Source of the DNA: Proteinivorax hydrogeniformans
GTDB lineage: Bacteria > Bacillota > Proteinivoracia > Proteinivoracales > Proteinivoracaceae
Assembly (NCBI RefSeq): GCF_040515995.1
Contig: NZ_CP159485.1
Coordinates: 1,860,001 to 1,924,000, forward strand
DNA: 64,000 nt
Direction of reading: 5' to 3'
Shown here: positions 17,441 to 28,200 of the stretch, one piece after another
How the letters are laid out: each line of letters opens with the position of its first letter
Numbering within the stretch: the stretch's first letter is position 1
Notes under the pieces: model-generated
The model's input: the letters and a program-made list of their open reading frames with translations, nothing else
The model's database searches: none
Told to the model about the DNA's origin: nothing
Position numbers and translations under genes: made by a program

Positions 17441-17497
17441 CTATAAACTTTTTTGTCAGTACCAGTAGTTAAAAAATTCAATAGCGAGTGGAAAAAT

Positions 17498-19267
17498 TTA
17501 TATTCTTAAACGGGAAAATAGCCTCATGAAATTATCAACTGTCTCAGGCATTGGGTCTATATTACTCTTTATCCTTTCATAAAAACCATTTGCAGCTAAT
17601 CTTTTAGATGTATTTTCTATAGTCCCCTCTTTAACTTCTGCTACTAAACTTTCAATTGTTTTAGGATCTTTTTTCATCTCTTCAATATCATCTTCTTCAC
17701 AGTTTACGAAAACGATATTTTCTTTTAAAGAACTATCTAATTTGTCAACTAATACAATGTATTCATCATGACCGGCTTTGTCATAATCAAGAACTATCTT
17801 GAAATCGCATCCCCAGCCAATTAAAATAGAGGCTATTCTGTTTACATTCCCCACGCCAGCAGAGGGGATGACATTAATTTTTCTATCCACCTTCAGGTAC
17901 TCCAACATAGCTTTTATATACATATAGTCAGTAATCCCTTCAGTAACAATGTTTAGATTTTGCGAAGGCCCAAAATTAAACTTTAAATCTGCTCCTAATG
18001 CGTTAATCACTGGAGACAGAGTCTCCATTTTTGTATCTTTTGATAATTCTTGGTCATACGCATTTTTGTATATTAAGGTATTACCATCTATACCTTTTTC
18101 AGTAGCTCTTACGTTTAATATATTCGAACCATCAATCATATAAGGAGAGTGTGTTGTATATACAACTTGATTTTGTTTGTCTGCCAAGTGAGAAAAAAAA
18201 TTCAAAAGTTCTTTTTGTGCATTTACATGTAAGTGTACACCAGGTTCATCTAATAAAAAAAGTATTGGTCTATCGTTATAATAATTAGAAAAAATATCAA
18301 TGAAAATAGTTAAATACCACTGCAGGCCATTACTACGTTCTGTTAAGTCCATAGCAACATCACCTGTTTTTACGTAAATTTTAAATAATTGACCCTCAAG
18401 CTCAACTTGAATTTCTATATTCTCCTGATTATAAAACTCTTTAAATTCAGTTTCAATATTCTTCTTAGTAGCTCCTTCAATTTTATTCTTTGCGGTTCTT
18501 TTCTCACCACTACTCTTACTTTCAAACCCCCTAATTATATCTTCTTTTTTGATACCTGCAGCTATGAAAAATCTACTAAGAATATGGGTTTCATCTTCAA
18601 GAATATTTTTAATATCATCATATTTGTATGATGACTGTAATTGAACGTCCTTGCTTCTATAATATATTTGTGGTAGAAGATTATAAAATCCTTCTATGCG
18701 GTCTCGAATAACTCCTATAGTCTGAATTAATCCATCTTTCCCCTCATAATCTCGAGAAATACCCTTTTTAAGATTATTAAGTTTCGTTTCATAATTTGAG
18801 ATTTGGTTAGTGCAAAGATTCTCTAGCTCATTTACTGTTTTTACTGAATTATCCGATTTCCATATGTTTTTGGAGCTCTTAAGATTACCCAGTTCTTGCA
18901 GAGCTTTCTGTAACTGCTCGTCTCCTTTTATTAAGTCAATCAGCCCCCCTTCCACAATGGTTTCTGAAGGACCTGAAAATATTATCTTTGTTTTTTCTTG
19001 TTCTATTTCATATTTTTCCAATTCCTTTTCAGTAAATTCGAAATCAACATGTATAGAAACATCCTCTAAACTCATTCTATTTTTATTATCAAAATATGAA
19101 GACCTTAGATTTTTTTCAAAAGAAAGTTGGCCGATTGCCTCAAGAACATTACTTTTACCCGATTCATTCTTACCTATTAACGCAGTGACTTTCGGGTCTA
19201 ATTTTAAGTAATTTTTCATTTCTCCAATGGACTTATAATTATTAATATAAACACCAACAACCCGCAT
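17498..19267 (-). CDS. OLD-family ATP-dependent nuclease (ATPase + TOPRIM)
   Basis: A 589-residue SMC/ABC-like ATPase with Walker A GKNESGKS (32-39), a helical insertion (about 130-300), the late ATPase motifs LFLLDEPGVHLHVNAQ and YTTHSPYMID, and a C-terminal TOPRIM domain starting with NIVTEGITDYMYIKAML and continuing to VLDYDKAGHDEY. This is the Old family of DNA nucleases, many of which act in phage defence. It follows brxHI by 24 bp on the same strand, so it is very likely the last gene of the BREX transcript and may be an added effector. Its own antiphage role here is inferred. Confidence 0.88.
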   Translation of the reverse strand: MRVVGVYINNYKSIGEMKNYLKLDPKVTALIGKNESGKSNVLEAIGQLSFEKNLRSSYFDNKNRMSLEDVSIHVDFEFTEKELEKYEIEQEKTKIIFSGPSETIVEGGLIDLIKGDEQLQKALQELGNLKSSKNIWKSDNSVKTVNELENLCTNQISNYETKLNNLKKGISRDYEGKDGLIQTIGVIRDRIEGFYNLLPQIYYRSKDVQLQSSYKYDDIKNILEDETHILSRFFIAAGIKKEDIIRGFESKSSGEKRTAKNKIEGATKKNIETEFKEFYNQENIEIQVELEGQLFKIYVKTGDVAMDLTERSNGLQWYLTIFIDIFSNYYNDRPILFLLDEPGVHLHVNAQKELLNFFSHLADKQNQVVYTTHSPYMIDGSNILNVRATEKGIDGNTLIYKNAYDQELSKDTKMETLSPVINALGADLKFNFGPSQNLNIVTEGITDYMYIKAMLEYLKVDRKINVIPSAGVGNVNRIASILIGWGCDFKIVLDYDKAGHDEYIVLVDKLDSSLKENIVFVNCEEDDIEEMKKDPKTIESLVAEVKEGTIENTSKRLAANGFYERIKSNIDPMPETVDNFMRLFSRLRI

Positions 19268-19291
19268 AGATAACAGCTCCCTTCTTCTCCC

Positions 19292-21433
19292 CTAACCATA
19301 AACCTTCAACACTTCCACCTCAGCATCTCGAATAAAGTCAGCTGCTTTGTTCAAGTCATATACATAGTCAGCTATCATTTTCTTCCTTAAGTCTTCCGGT
19401 AGATACTTTTGATATTTTGATAAAGATATATCCGGAACCCGATCAATTAGCTTGTCCTTTATACTATCAAGATAATTTTGGTTTTCTTTTATTCCATTAA
19501 TAACTTCTAATAACTCCTCACTTGTTGGTTTAAAGTCTTTATCCTCAGCTGCTACTTTAAAACCTTTCCATGAGATACTCTTAGTCGCTACCATTTCATT
19601 TATAAGGCTAAACGCTATCGCTAGAGTGTAGTTTACTTTATTTCCCGAGTAAGTATAAAATGCATATCCTTCTTTTATTTCTTCTATAATAATTTTCCCC
19701 ACCTTAAGACCAAACGCCCTCTGTTCATATCTTACATCTTTTAATATTGCTTTTTCGTTATTATTTAAAAAACCATATTCCTCATCTTCTGTCATTACTT
19801 TGAGTATTTCTTGAGATAGTTCATATGTATAGAAGCCCTCTCCACTTAACCAACGAGGAGGTTTTGCTTCCTTTGCTTCTACAACATGTATTATAGATTT
19901 TATATAATCTATTTTATCAGTTTGCCAGTACTTTCCTGCCAGTACAAATTGAAAGTCTTCTCCTAATGCATTTACAAACCATCTTTCAAGGGTTCCTATG
20001 GGTTTGGTTCTATACTTTACCGTAAACTCTTTTGTGGTTTCAAAAGCAGAGTAAAGAGTCATATAGTTCTGCCTTCCAAATTCTTTCTCAGATTTACTAT
20101 CCAGGTAAATATTATTTCTATCTACTTGTATATAGTTTTGCTTTTCCATAAAATTAACAAGATTATCATACTCTTCCTTTGTAATATTAGAATAGGAATA
20201 AACTTCCTTCAAAACATCAAAAACTTCTTCTTTTCTGACTCCAAATCCAGCAAGCGACATTGTCAGTACTTGGTGAAATAAAATATCGTAGGACACCCTG
20301 CTTACATATACATTCTCAACCCATTTTTTCATTGCTAGTTTTAAAACTGCTACAGCCAAGACAAGTTTGTCCTTTTTAGTGGGAAAGAACACAAAATGCG
20401 CAATACTACCTTTTCTTCTACCTGTCCTCCCTAACCTTTGTAAAAATGAAGAAACAGTATTAGGAGAGTCTAGCTGCAAGACCACATCTAAATTACCTAT
20501 ATCTATTCCCAGCTCCAACGTACTGGTTGCAATAATGCATGTGTTACTACCAAGCTTAAATCGCTCTTCAGCTATTTCCCTAAATCTTTTATCAATAGAA
20601 GAATGATGTACAAAAGTGTCTATCCCACTTTCTTCTACTTGATTCTTTATATTCTCAGCAGCACTCCTGCTATTTGAAAAAAACAGCGCCTTCTTACCAA
20701 AAATCCTTTTACAAACTTCCTTGCCAAAATCCTCTCCCTTGTCAACAACCTTTATTTCTATCCTCTTTTTGCCTTGAGTCTTCGGTGGATCTACTGTTGT
20801 CAGTTTTCTTTTACTACTTCCCTGCATCCACCTTCCAATTTTATCAGGGTTCCCTACTGTTGCTGAGAGTCCTATCCGTTGAATATCATGATCAGAATAT
20901 TTTTGAATTCTCTCTAGAACCGACATTAAATGAACTCCTCTTTCACTCCCCGCAAAAGAATGTACCTCATCAATCACCATAAACCTAATATTTTTAAAAA
21001 ACTCATCATTGTTAATTCGCTTGTTCATTAACATAACTTCTAATGATTCTGGAGTTATCATCAATATATTAGGAGGGTTTTTAAACGATTTGATTTTTTC
21101 ATATGAAGATACATCACCATGCCACTTAAAAACATTTCCATATACAAAAGAAGAAAGCCCCCTCAGTCTTTCTTCTTGATTATTTAGCAACGCCTTAATC
21201 GGCGATACATAGATTACAGATGTGCTTGTGATCTCTTCATTATAGATAGTATGCAATATAGGAAAAAAGGCAGCTTCTGTTTTGCCCCCAGCTGTTGGAG
21301 CTAAAACTATAGCATTTTTTCCGTTAATTATTTCTGGTATTGTCATTTCTTGTACTGCCGTTAATTCTTTCCACCCAAGCTTGTTGATAATTTTATCCTT
21401 TAACGGCTGGCAAAGCATATGAAAATTTGACAT
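19292..21433 (-). CDS. brxHI: BREX Lhr-like DEAD/DEAH helicase (BrxHI)
   Basis: A 713-residue superfamily 2 helicase of the Lhr type. Motif I is APTAGGKT (45-52), motif II DEVH (155-158), motif III SATVGNP, and motif VI QRLGRTGRRKG. The C-terminal 330 residues are a family-specific extension. It lies 34 bp downstream of brxD and 24 bp upstream of the OLD nuclease gene. Lhr-like helicases with BrxD, PglZ and BrxC are characteristic of BREX types 2 and 6, which is why I name it BrxHI rather than a housekeeping Lhr. Confidence 0.88.
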   Translation of the reverse strand: MSNFHMLCQPLKDKIINKLGWKELTAVQEMTIPEIINGKNAIVLAPTAGGKTEAAFFPILHTIYNEEITSTSVIYVSPIKALLNNQEERLRGLSSFVYGNVFKWHGDVSSYEKIKSFKNPPNILMITPESLEVMLMNKRINNDEFFKNIRFMVIDEVHSFAGSERGVHLMSVLERIQKYSDHDIQRIGLSATVGNPDKIGRWMQGSSKRKLTTVDPPKTQGKKRIEIKVVDKGEDFGKEVCKRIFGKKALFFSNSRSAAENIKNQVEESGIDTFVHHSSIDKRFREIAEERFKLGSNTCIIATSTLELGIDIGNLDVVLQLDSPNTVSSFLQRLGRTGRRKGSIAHFVFFPTKKDKLVLAVAVLKLAMKKWVENVYVSRVSYDILFHQVLTMSLAGFGVRKEEVFDVLKEVYSYSNITKEEYDNLVNFMEKQNYIQVDRNNIYLDSKSEKEFGRQNYMTLYSAFETTKEFTVKYRTKPIGTLERWFVNALGEDFQFVLAGKYWQTDKIDYIKSIIHVVEAKEAKPPRWLSGEGFYTYELSQEILKVMTEDEEYGFLNNNEKAILKDVRYEQRAFGLKVGKIIIEEIKEGYAFYTYSGNKVNYTLAIAFSLINEMVATKSISWKGFKVAAEDKDFKPTSEELLEVINGIKENQNYLDSIKDKLIDRVPDISLSKYQKYLPEDLRKKMIADYVYDLNKAADFIRDAEVEVLKVYG

Positions 21434-21467
21434 AAAATCACCTACAATAACATGATATCAACCTTTG

Positions 21468-22748
21468 CTAAAAATTCACAATATGTGCTGTGCTTTTCTC
21501 TGTATCTTCCACCATGTTCCTTACCTCGTCGTCAAATACGAATTTTTCCTCAGGTACATAGTCCTCATACATTTCACTTTTATCCAGTATGTCCACCAGC
21601 TTTCTTAAAAAACTTCTAGGACTTATGTTGATTTCACCACCAAATCCCTGGGACATATCGGTAATGAACCTCTCTAAAAATTCATTACTAACTTTTTCTT
21701 CCGCCGACCAACTGTTAACCTGCCCGTGAATATCCCTAACTTTTTTTGCAACCTCACGTAATTTCTCCCTATTAAAACCGTCTAAAAACATTACAGGTTG
21801 TCTTAAATTCTTAAATTCATTATCTCTTTTAACATCCAGCCGCTGGTCTAAAGGATCTAATGCTTTAAATCCTTTTTCACTCTCCATAAGATCGGTGGTC
21901 CCTGTATAAAGGAAAAAACAGTTATTAAAATTACCTTTGTCAGTTTCATCTATAAACAACCTTAAGTTTTCATAAGCATTATTTCTCATGTTAGCTGTTT
22001 GCAATTTTTGTACAGTTTCAACTTCATCTAAGATTACCACTATCCCCTGATAACCAGCAGATTTTATCATGTGTAGCAGCGCTCTAAAAAATTCAAACGA
22101 GTTCGCTCTACTTACATTTCCTACTACACTAAGCTGTCTTTTAATATCTGCACTTACTTTTTCTCCTTTTAACCATGCTATCGCTCCCTGTGCTAATTTG
22201 GAATCCCCCGCGTATTTAGCCTTATAAAAGGATCTAATAGCATTGGCAAAAGAGTTAGCAATAGAGCCAACAACCTGTAATTCATCATCAATTCTTTTTC
22301 CTATTTCTTGTTGAAATTTTTCTTGATCCTCATCTGGATCTAAGTCAGCTATTTCAATAATTTTTTCTTCTATATTAGATAACCATTCTTCTAATAGTAG
22401 AGAAAAAGCTGGAATCTCTTTATTTGATCCTATTCTCATTCCACCCATTATCTTACTGTATAACTCTTCAAACTTATGAAGGGGTGCCTCTTGTGAAATA
22501 ACAACAGAAGATACTACAAACTGCCTTTGAAACGCCTTCTCCCTTACGCTACTACTAAAAAAGGTTTTACCAGACCCATAATCACCAATGATAAATTTAA
22601 AAGATCCGCCCCCCTCTTCTACCTTATTTAACTGGTTAGAAATTTCATTTAACTCATCGTCTATTCCTACAGCTATCTTATCAGTCCCTTCCGAAGGAAC
22701 CGTTCCATTTCTTAAAGAATCAATTATTGCAACTAGTGAGTTTCCCAT
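21468..22748 (-). CDS. brxD: BREX ATPase BrxD
   Basis: A 426-residue P-loop ATPase (DUF2791 type). Walker A is FIIGDYGSGKTFF (GDYGSGKT at 55-62), Walker B VVILDEVETVQ, followed by the arginine-containing YENLRLFIDETDKG segment. The stop codon region of pglZ abuts its start (1-bp overlap), so the genes are coupled. BrxD is a marker of BREX types 2 and 6; its role in the complex is probably ATP-driven remodelling with the BrxHI helicase, but is not established from sequence. Confidence 0.88.
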   Translation of the reverse strand: MGNSLVAIIDSLRNGTVPSEGTDKIAVGIDDELNEISNQLNKVEEGGGSFKFIIGDYGSGKTFFSSSVREKAFQRQFVVSSVVISQEAPLHKFEELYSKIMGGMRIGSNKEIPAFSLLLEEWLSNIEEKIIEIADLDPDEDQEKFQQEIGKRIDDELQVVGSIANSFANAIRSFYKAKYAGDSKLAQGAIAWLKGEKVSADIKRQLSVVGNVSRANSFEFFRALLHMIKSAGYQGIVVILDEVETVQKLQTANMRNNAYENLRLFIDETDKGNFNNCFFLYTGTTDLMESEKGFKALDPLDQRLDVKRDNEFKNLRQPVMFLDGFNREKLREVAKKVRDIHGQVNSWSAEEKVSNEFLERFITDMSQGFGGEINISPRSFLRKLVDILDKSEMYEDYVPEEKFVFDDEVRNMVEDTEKSTAHIVNF

Positions 22749-25219
22749 TATATCTCCTCCCTTAAACCACTTTCCTTAAATTTATACATAATAACATCTC
22801 CCACTGATTGAACCTCAATAATATCCAGCTTATCTTTTTTCAATTTCTTTACTAACCTCTTAATCTTTGAATCCAAAAGTCCCGCTGATCCCAATTCATT
22901 GACAAGTTTTTGCTCAATATCTGATGTGGAAACAAAGCTGTTTTTCAATGAATATAGTGTTTCTAATATAATCTTTTCTTTTTTTGTTGGTCTGAAACTG
23001 ATATCTAGTCTTAGCCCATTCTTTAGCACCACTGAATCAGTTTTTTTAATCTGAGGTATAGCTGGTTTTGGGCTTTTTGATCTAGCTACTATTAACGGCA
23101 CTATAACTTCTTCAATGCTAGCTCCCCCATGGCTATAAAAATGTTTTTCGCCACCGCCCTTAAAATATCCCTTATTGTCATAAGTCAATAAAAGTTTTTC
23201 TCCACAATCCAAATTATCACCATCGGTTAGTTCTATGCAATTCCCTAAGCTAACACCTTGCTCTGCCCTCAAATATCTATACTTACATTCTTTTATCCCG
23301 TCTACTTCTCTTAAGCTCTCATACTGATCTACCCTCATTAACCCATGATCAGAAGCTACCACTATGTCATCTTCATCTGGTATCTGATTAAGTAGGTTAC
23401 TAATGGTACCTTCAAAAACTTTTCTCTGCTTATCATAAAAGAGATAAAAATCTTCGGTAGCTTTATGTCCGTCTTTATCAAACATGTTGAATACAAATAT
23501 ATTGTATTTTTTATCCTTTAATATGACTTCTTGTATTTCTTTTTGATTTTTAACACTTTCTGATTTCGTCAAAAAAGCAACTTCTTCTCTATGCTGATTT
23601 ATAATTGATGAATAAATAGCATCTCTTGAAATTGAAGTTATCGACGGCAGTAATGAAAAAGAGTTGCCAACTTCGATATTTCTGTTTTTAAATGCTTTCT
23701 CAAAATAGGGCCTTACTATGTAATGCCAAGCATCATACCTCATGCCATCAAAAACCAAAACAAAAATCTTTCCGTCCTCTTTTTTAATAATATCCCCGAT
23801 ATCATTATTTAAGATAGGCCTAGAACTGCCCACTTGCCCCTGGTTCCACTTGGGATAATTCTTTTCTAAAAACTTAGCAAAAACAGCCCTATAACTGTTT
23901 AATACTTTATTAACCCTAACACTAATCTTTTGATACCTGCTTTTATCTATAAGGGCGTGATTATCTAACTGCCATATTTCTGATAAACGATACTGCATAT
24001 CAAAAAGTGTTGTTTTATACAAAGTTTGCCATTTTCTATAATCCTCTTCCTCAATTACCTGTTCAATACCCGTTTCAGCTTTACTAATCTTATCCAGTAA
24101 ACTTAAAATTTTATTGAATAAGCTAAGCAAATTGTTTATGTTAGTAGATCTATACTGTACTGTTTCCTCTAATAAATTTTTTAGCTCCAACAAGTCACTA
24201 TTTTTATATTTATAGACCCTTTTAGCTCCTTCTAAGTTATATCCAGCTAATAAGTCCTTCATGGCTTTCAAAATTGTTATAAAATTGACGTTGCCTTCCC
24301 GGATTTCCACATGAGGATTGTTAATATTGGAAAATTCTATCCCGGAATTTGAAACAATCTTTTCTGCCCAATCTATTTTTTTATAGAAGTAACTTTGATT
24401 TTTTTTACCGATAAGATCAGCAAGCTCAATAAGTTTGCCAAGATCCGGCACTAGCTCATTATTGTATTCACTTTTTAAAACTAACTGCAAGTTAATTTTA
24501 TTAAGCCTTCCATACCTCTGCAACACCTTTGAAATCCACACTACTTTTTCTAATTGATCAAAGGTATCTTTTTTTATAACATCCACAGTAACACTGCCAT
24601 ACTCTCTAAAAAGATTAACAATCAATCCTTTTAGATTACTATTAGCTTTTATATTGTCGGGACTTTGATATAAATCTATTAAAGCTTTATAAAATAGAAA
24701 ACAATCCCCTTCATCTGCTACATTGGTGCCATCGACCCCAGTCAAAGCCGATACTAATATTTTCAATATATCTTTTTTACTTAGCTGACTTTTCTTTAAA
24801 CGCTTACTATAATCAATAATGTCACTAAAATTTCTTTGTATATCTTCTTTATCAAACTCATTAATGTATTCATTCCAGTTAAGTCCTGGTTCCACTTGGT
24901 TCATTACATCTTGTATGGTAATACTATGGACCTTTTTATTTTCTGAACGTCTAACAAAATCTAAAACTTTTTTATGGTTTTCTTGCCCTTTAAATAATAA
25001 GATATAGTTCCTATCATTTTTATGCTTAATGTGTTCATACTTAGCTCTGAATACCACATTATTTTCCATAGGAATAATGCTATGAGGATACAGATGCAAA
25101 TCTATATCCTCATAGCCCTCAAAAAGCCCGCACTCATCCTGTATACAAAGGAGGTGGCTTTCTAAATTATTAAGTCGTTCAAGATATTTTTGTAAACTAT
25201 GCTTAAATATTCCACTCAT
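22748..25219 (-). CDS. pglZ: BREX alkaline-phosphatase-domain protein PglZ
   Basis: An 823-residue PglZ. The core phosphatase fold shows FVLVFDGMRYDAW near residue 495, a SITSISRDAIYSS segment at the nucleophile position, ASDHGLMRV near 623 and SHGGASIEEVIVP near 696, together forming the metal site. The N-terminal 480 residues and the C-terminal winged-helix-like 90 residues are family extensions. It lies 8 bp downstream of brxC and overlaps brxD. PglZ is the defining protein of all BREX systems, so this call fixes the identity of the locus. Confidence 0.93.
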   Translation of the reverse strand: MSGIFKHSLQKYLERLNNLESHLLCIQDECGLFEGYEDIDLHLYPHSIIPMENNVVFRAKYEHIKHKNDRNYILLFKGQENHKKVLDFVRRSENKKVHSITIQDVMNQVEPGLNWNEYINEFDKEDIQRNFSDIIDYSKRLKKSQLSKKDILKILVSALTGVDGTNVADEGDCFLFYKALIDLYQSPDNIKANSNLKGLIVNLFREYGSVTVDVIKKDTFDQLEKVVWISKVLQRYGRLNKINLQLVLKSEYNNELVPDLGKLIELADLIGKKNQSYFYKKIDWAEKIVSNSGIEFSNINNPHVEIREGNVNFITILKAMKDLLAGYNLEGAKRVYKYKNSDLLELKNLLEETVQYRSTNINNLLSLFNKILSLLDKISKAETGIEQVIEEEDYRKWQTLYKTTLFDMQYRLSEIWQLDNHALIDKSRYQKISVRVNKVLNSYRAVFAKFLEKNYPKWNQGQVGSSRPILNNDIGDIIKKEDGKIFVLVFDGMRYDAWHYIVRPYFEKAFKNRNIEVGNSFSLLPSITSISRDAIYSSIINQHREEVAFLTKSESVKNQKEIQEVILKDKKYNIFVFNMFDKDGHKATEDFYLFYDKQRKVFEGTISNLLNQIPDEDDIVVASDHGLMRVDQYESLREVDGIKECKYRYLRAEQGVSLGNCIELTDGDNLDCGEKLLLTYDNKGYFKGGGEKHFYSHGGASIEEVIVPLIVARSKSPKPAIPQIKKTDSVVLKNGLRLDISFRPTKKEKIILETLYSLKNSFVSTSDIEQKLVNELGSAGLLDSKIKRLVKKLKKDKLDIIEVQSVGDVIMYKFKESGLREEI

Positions 25220-25227
25220 ATAATCAC

Positions 25228-28200
25228 CTAGTTTTCATTTTTTAAATCTGTAAACTTAATATAGTGATTTTGGCTTACCTCACCATTGCCCTCCAGCAGT
25301 CTAGTGAATTTCTCAATCATTTCGCGCTTAGAATACGGCTTATCTTTAAATACTTCAACCAATTTGCTAATATCCCTAGGAATGATATTTATATCAACTT
25401 GTAAAGCTTTATCAATAAAGGGAATGACCTCGGCATTACTCATTAAAAAATCTCTATACTTTTCAACTCGATTATTATTTAGCTCAATTTCATACATATT
25501 CTCGACTTTCTCAACCACATACTGCTGTTCACCAATCTCCCTTAAACTATTTATATACTTATTTACTTTGTCCTTGTTAGCTTTAGAGTTTAGTTCATCT
25601 ATATATCCTTGGATTGCTTTGTTAACTGCAGGTTCAAAATAGCCCTTGCCTCTGATCTCATTTTTCTGTCCTAACTTAAAATTACATAAACAACAAACTT
25701 CACCATCATTAAACCTGTTAATAGGTGTTTCTTTACACTCAAACCTCAATTGTCTATTAATATCTTCTTCAATGTTAATATAATCATAATCCATGTTGAT
25801 TTTTGTTATACTGCTTAGGCTGGATAAGAATCGATAGTTATCACTAATCTTTAAATCTTTAAGTTCTTCAAACTCAATTTGATTATTCTGCTCACTATGT
25901 TCTTCAATATATTTTGACTTGTACTTTTCCTCAAACAGCCTAAATTTCTCGTTTATATTAGTTACACTATTACCCCAAATTAACTGATCTCCGTTTTTCA
26001 TTAGTTCTTTTATTTCATCAGTCAACTGAAATAAATCCTGGTATTGCGGTTTTTGGTATATATGCTTTTTATAGTCTTCAATTTTTCTATCTATAGATAT
26101 AATATCAGTTAATATATCTGACTCTACCCAATCCATAAACTGGATACATTTATCATAGTTTTCTTTTACAACGCCATTTAATATGTCCTTTTTATTTTGG
26201 TCTACAAAATACTCTAAGCCATCTTTAGAACCATTACTTTCTTCAATAGTTTCTAAAATATCCTGCATGTATTCCACTAGTCTATAAGTTTGTTCAAAAT
26301 CTTCTTTTTTTAGCCCCAATTCATCTCTTTTTGCTAACAAAATATTTATACTTTCAGTCAGCCTATTTGCTAGTCCTTGCTTATACTCTAATAGCTCTTC
26401 CCAAAACTCTTCTTGAAAAGCCAAATCCTGCTTTTCATACCTTTTATCAAAAAATAATTTGGCTATTCTCATTAACCCCTCATAATAAACATCATCCACA
26501 AACTCCCCCATTTTAAACTTGCTTATAGAACTGCTTAAAGGAGCTTTAATTTCGGAAAGATTAATGGGCTCATCATACTTTAAAGGAATTAAAAACCCTT
26601 TTTTAATCAGCATAGCCATTAGAATCTCTGTAGTGGATTTATCTGGCCCATATTCAGACTTCCTAATTTTTTTGTACAATTCCCCGTATGATATTCCTTC
26701 AACTCTGTCTTCCAATTCTTTAACAACCATTTTTACAAATTGATTATTATTAAAATCAACACTAAATTTAAATGCTTTCTCTTGTTCTTTGACACTACCA
26801 AACTTTTTCACTACATTCTCAACTATACCTTTTTCCAAGCCTGTAAGTTCAACTTTATCTCCAAAGATAAACTCATTTATAAACCTGTTAGTAGAGTTAT
26901 CAGTTAGTCCTAAAAATTCATTTGGCGCTATGAATTGGTTTTTATCAAATACTTGGCTCAAAACCTTATCTAAAACTAGTTTTACAATTCTATTTAAAGA
27001 TTCATTTCCATAAGAAGAAATATCAACATCCAACTTACCTTCTACATTATAGAAGGTACCGCCTAGATATAAACCTTTTAGGACCTCAAAAACTTCATCT
27101 TCTAGATTAAGTTTTTTCTCACCCACCTTATCTAGCATTTCTTTGGCCTCTTTTGAATGGGTCTCTTTATACTGTTTATCTAACTCTTTATAAAGCTCAG
27201 TATACGCATGAAATTCTCTTAATTTATCTTTTCTCTTTTGCTCCTCTTCCCTATCTAACTCATCAGAAGGCAACCAGTAAATAATGGACTTCAACAGCCT
27301 TTTCTCAGTTTCTTTACTTTCTTCTTTCTGAGCAAATAATGATACCTTTTGATTACCACTGTTCAAAGCATTTAACCCTTGGTCTATAAATTCTTTTTGC
27401 TTTTTTTGATCAAAAATAGTCCCTATATAAAGATAGTAGTCAGTTTCTTTATCTTTTAGTCCTCGTAAAGCTGCAGAGAGGTTTTCCTTTGAAGCTATTT
27501 TATTTAACTCATTAAATTGGATAACACCATCTCTGTTCGTATGGTTCCACCTTACTCTCTGACCATAAGGCTCATCAAACATCTGACTAATTGGTATCGG
27601 ATCTTGGTTTAACGTTTTTACAATTTCCGGGACAATAGAAACTATTTTACTACCATCTACATTGGTCATCAGAGGTTTAATTTTTTGCTTAATTTTGTTA
27701 GAGATACTAACATCTTTGTTTACATAATAAACGTTACTCCCAACATCAGCATCACTATTTTCTTCGCCTATCTCAATATACTCACCTTCATCGTACATTT
27801 TCTTTAAAATCTTATTCACTTTAGCTTCTGCAAACTCTTTTTCTAATTTAGGATACTGTATCATATAAGTTAAATCTTTTACCGTATAATTTTTTTCTAA
27901 CTCATTAATTTTTAACAAAGTCAGCAAGTCTATTAACTTAGCTGCCATTTTTCTATCATCATCATTATCCTTAAATAGATCCTTAACCTTACCATTACCA
28001 AGTCCTTCAGGCCCCATATAATAAGAATATATAGAGTCAAAGTATTCTCTCTTATCGCTTAACTCTCTAATTCTTTCCTGGAAATGGCTAAAGATCTTAT
28101 CAGGCGTAACCATCTGTAGATAGTTCTCATCCATAATTCCCTGAGATCTGCCACCGTCGTCGGCGTTACCTTTAACCTCACTTAAAACAAAATCAACTAT

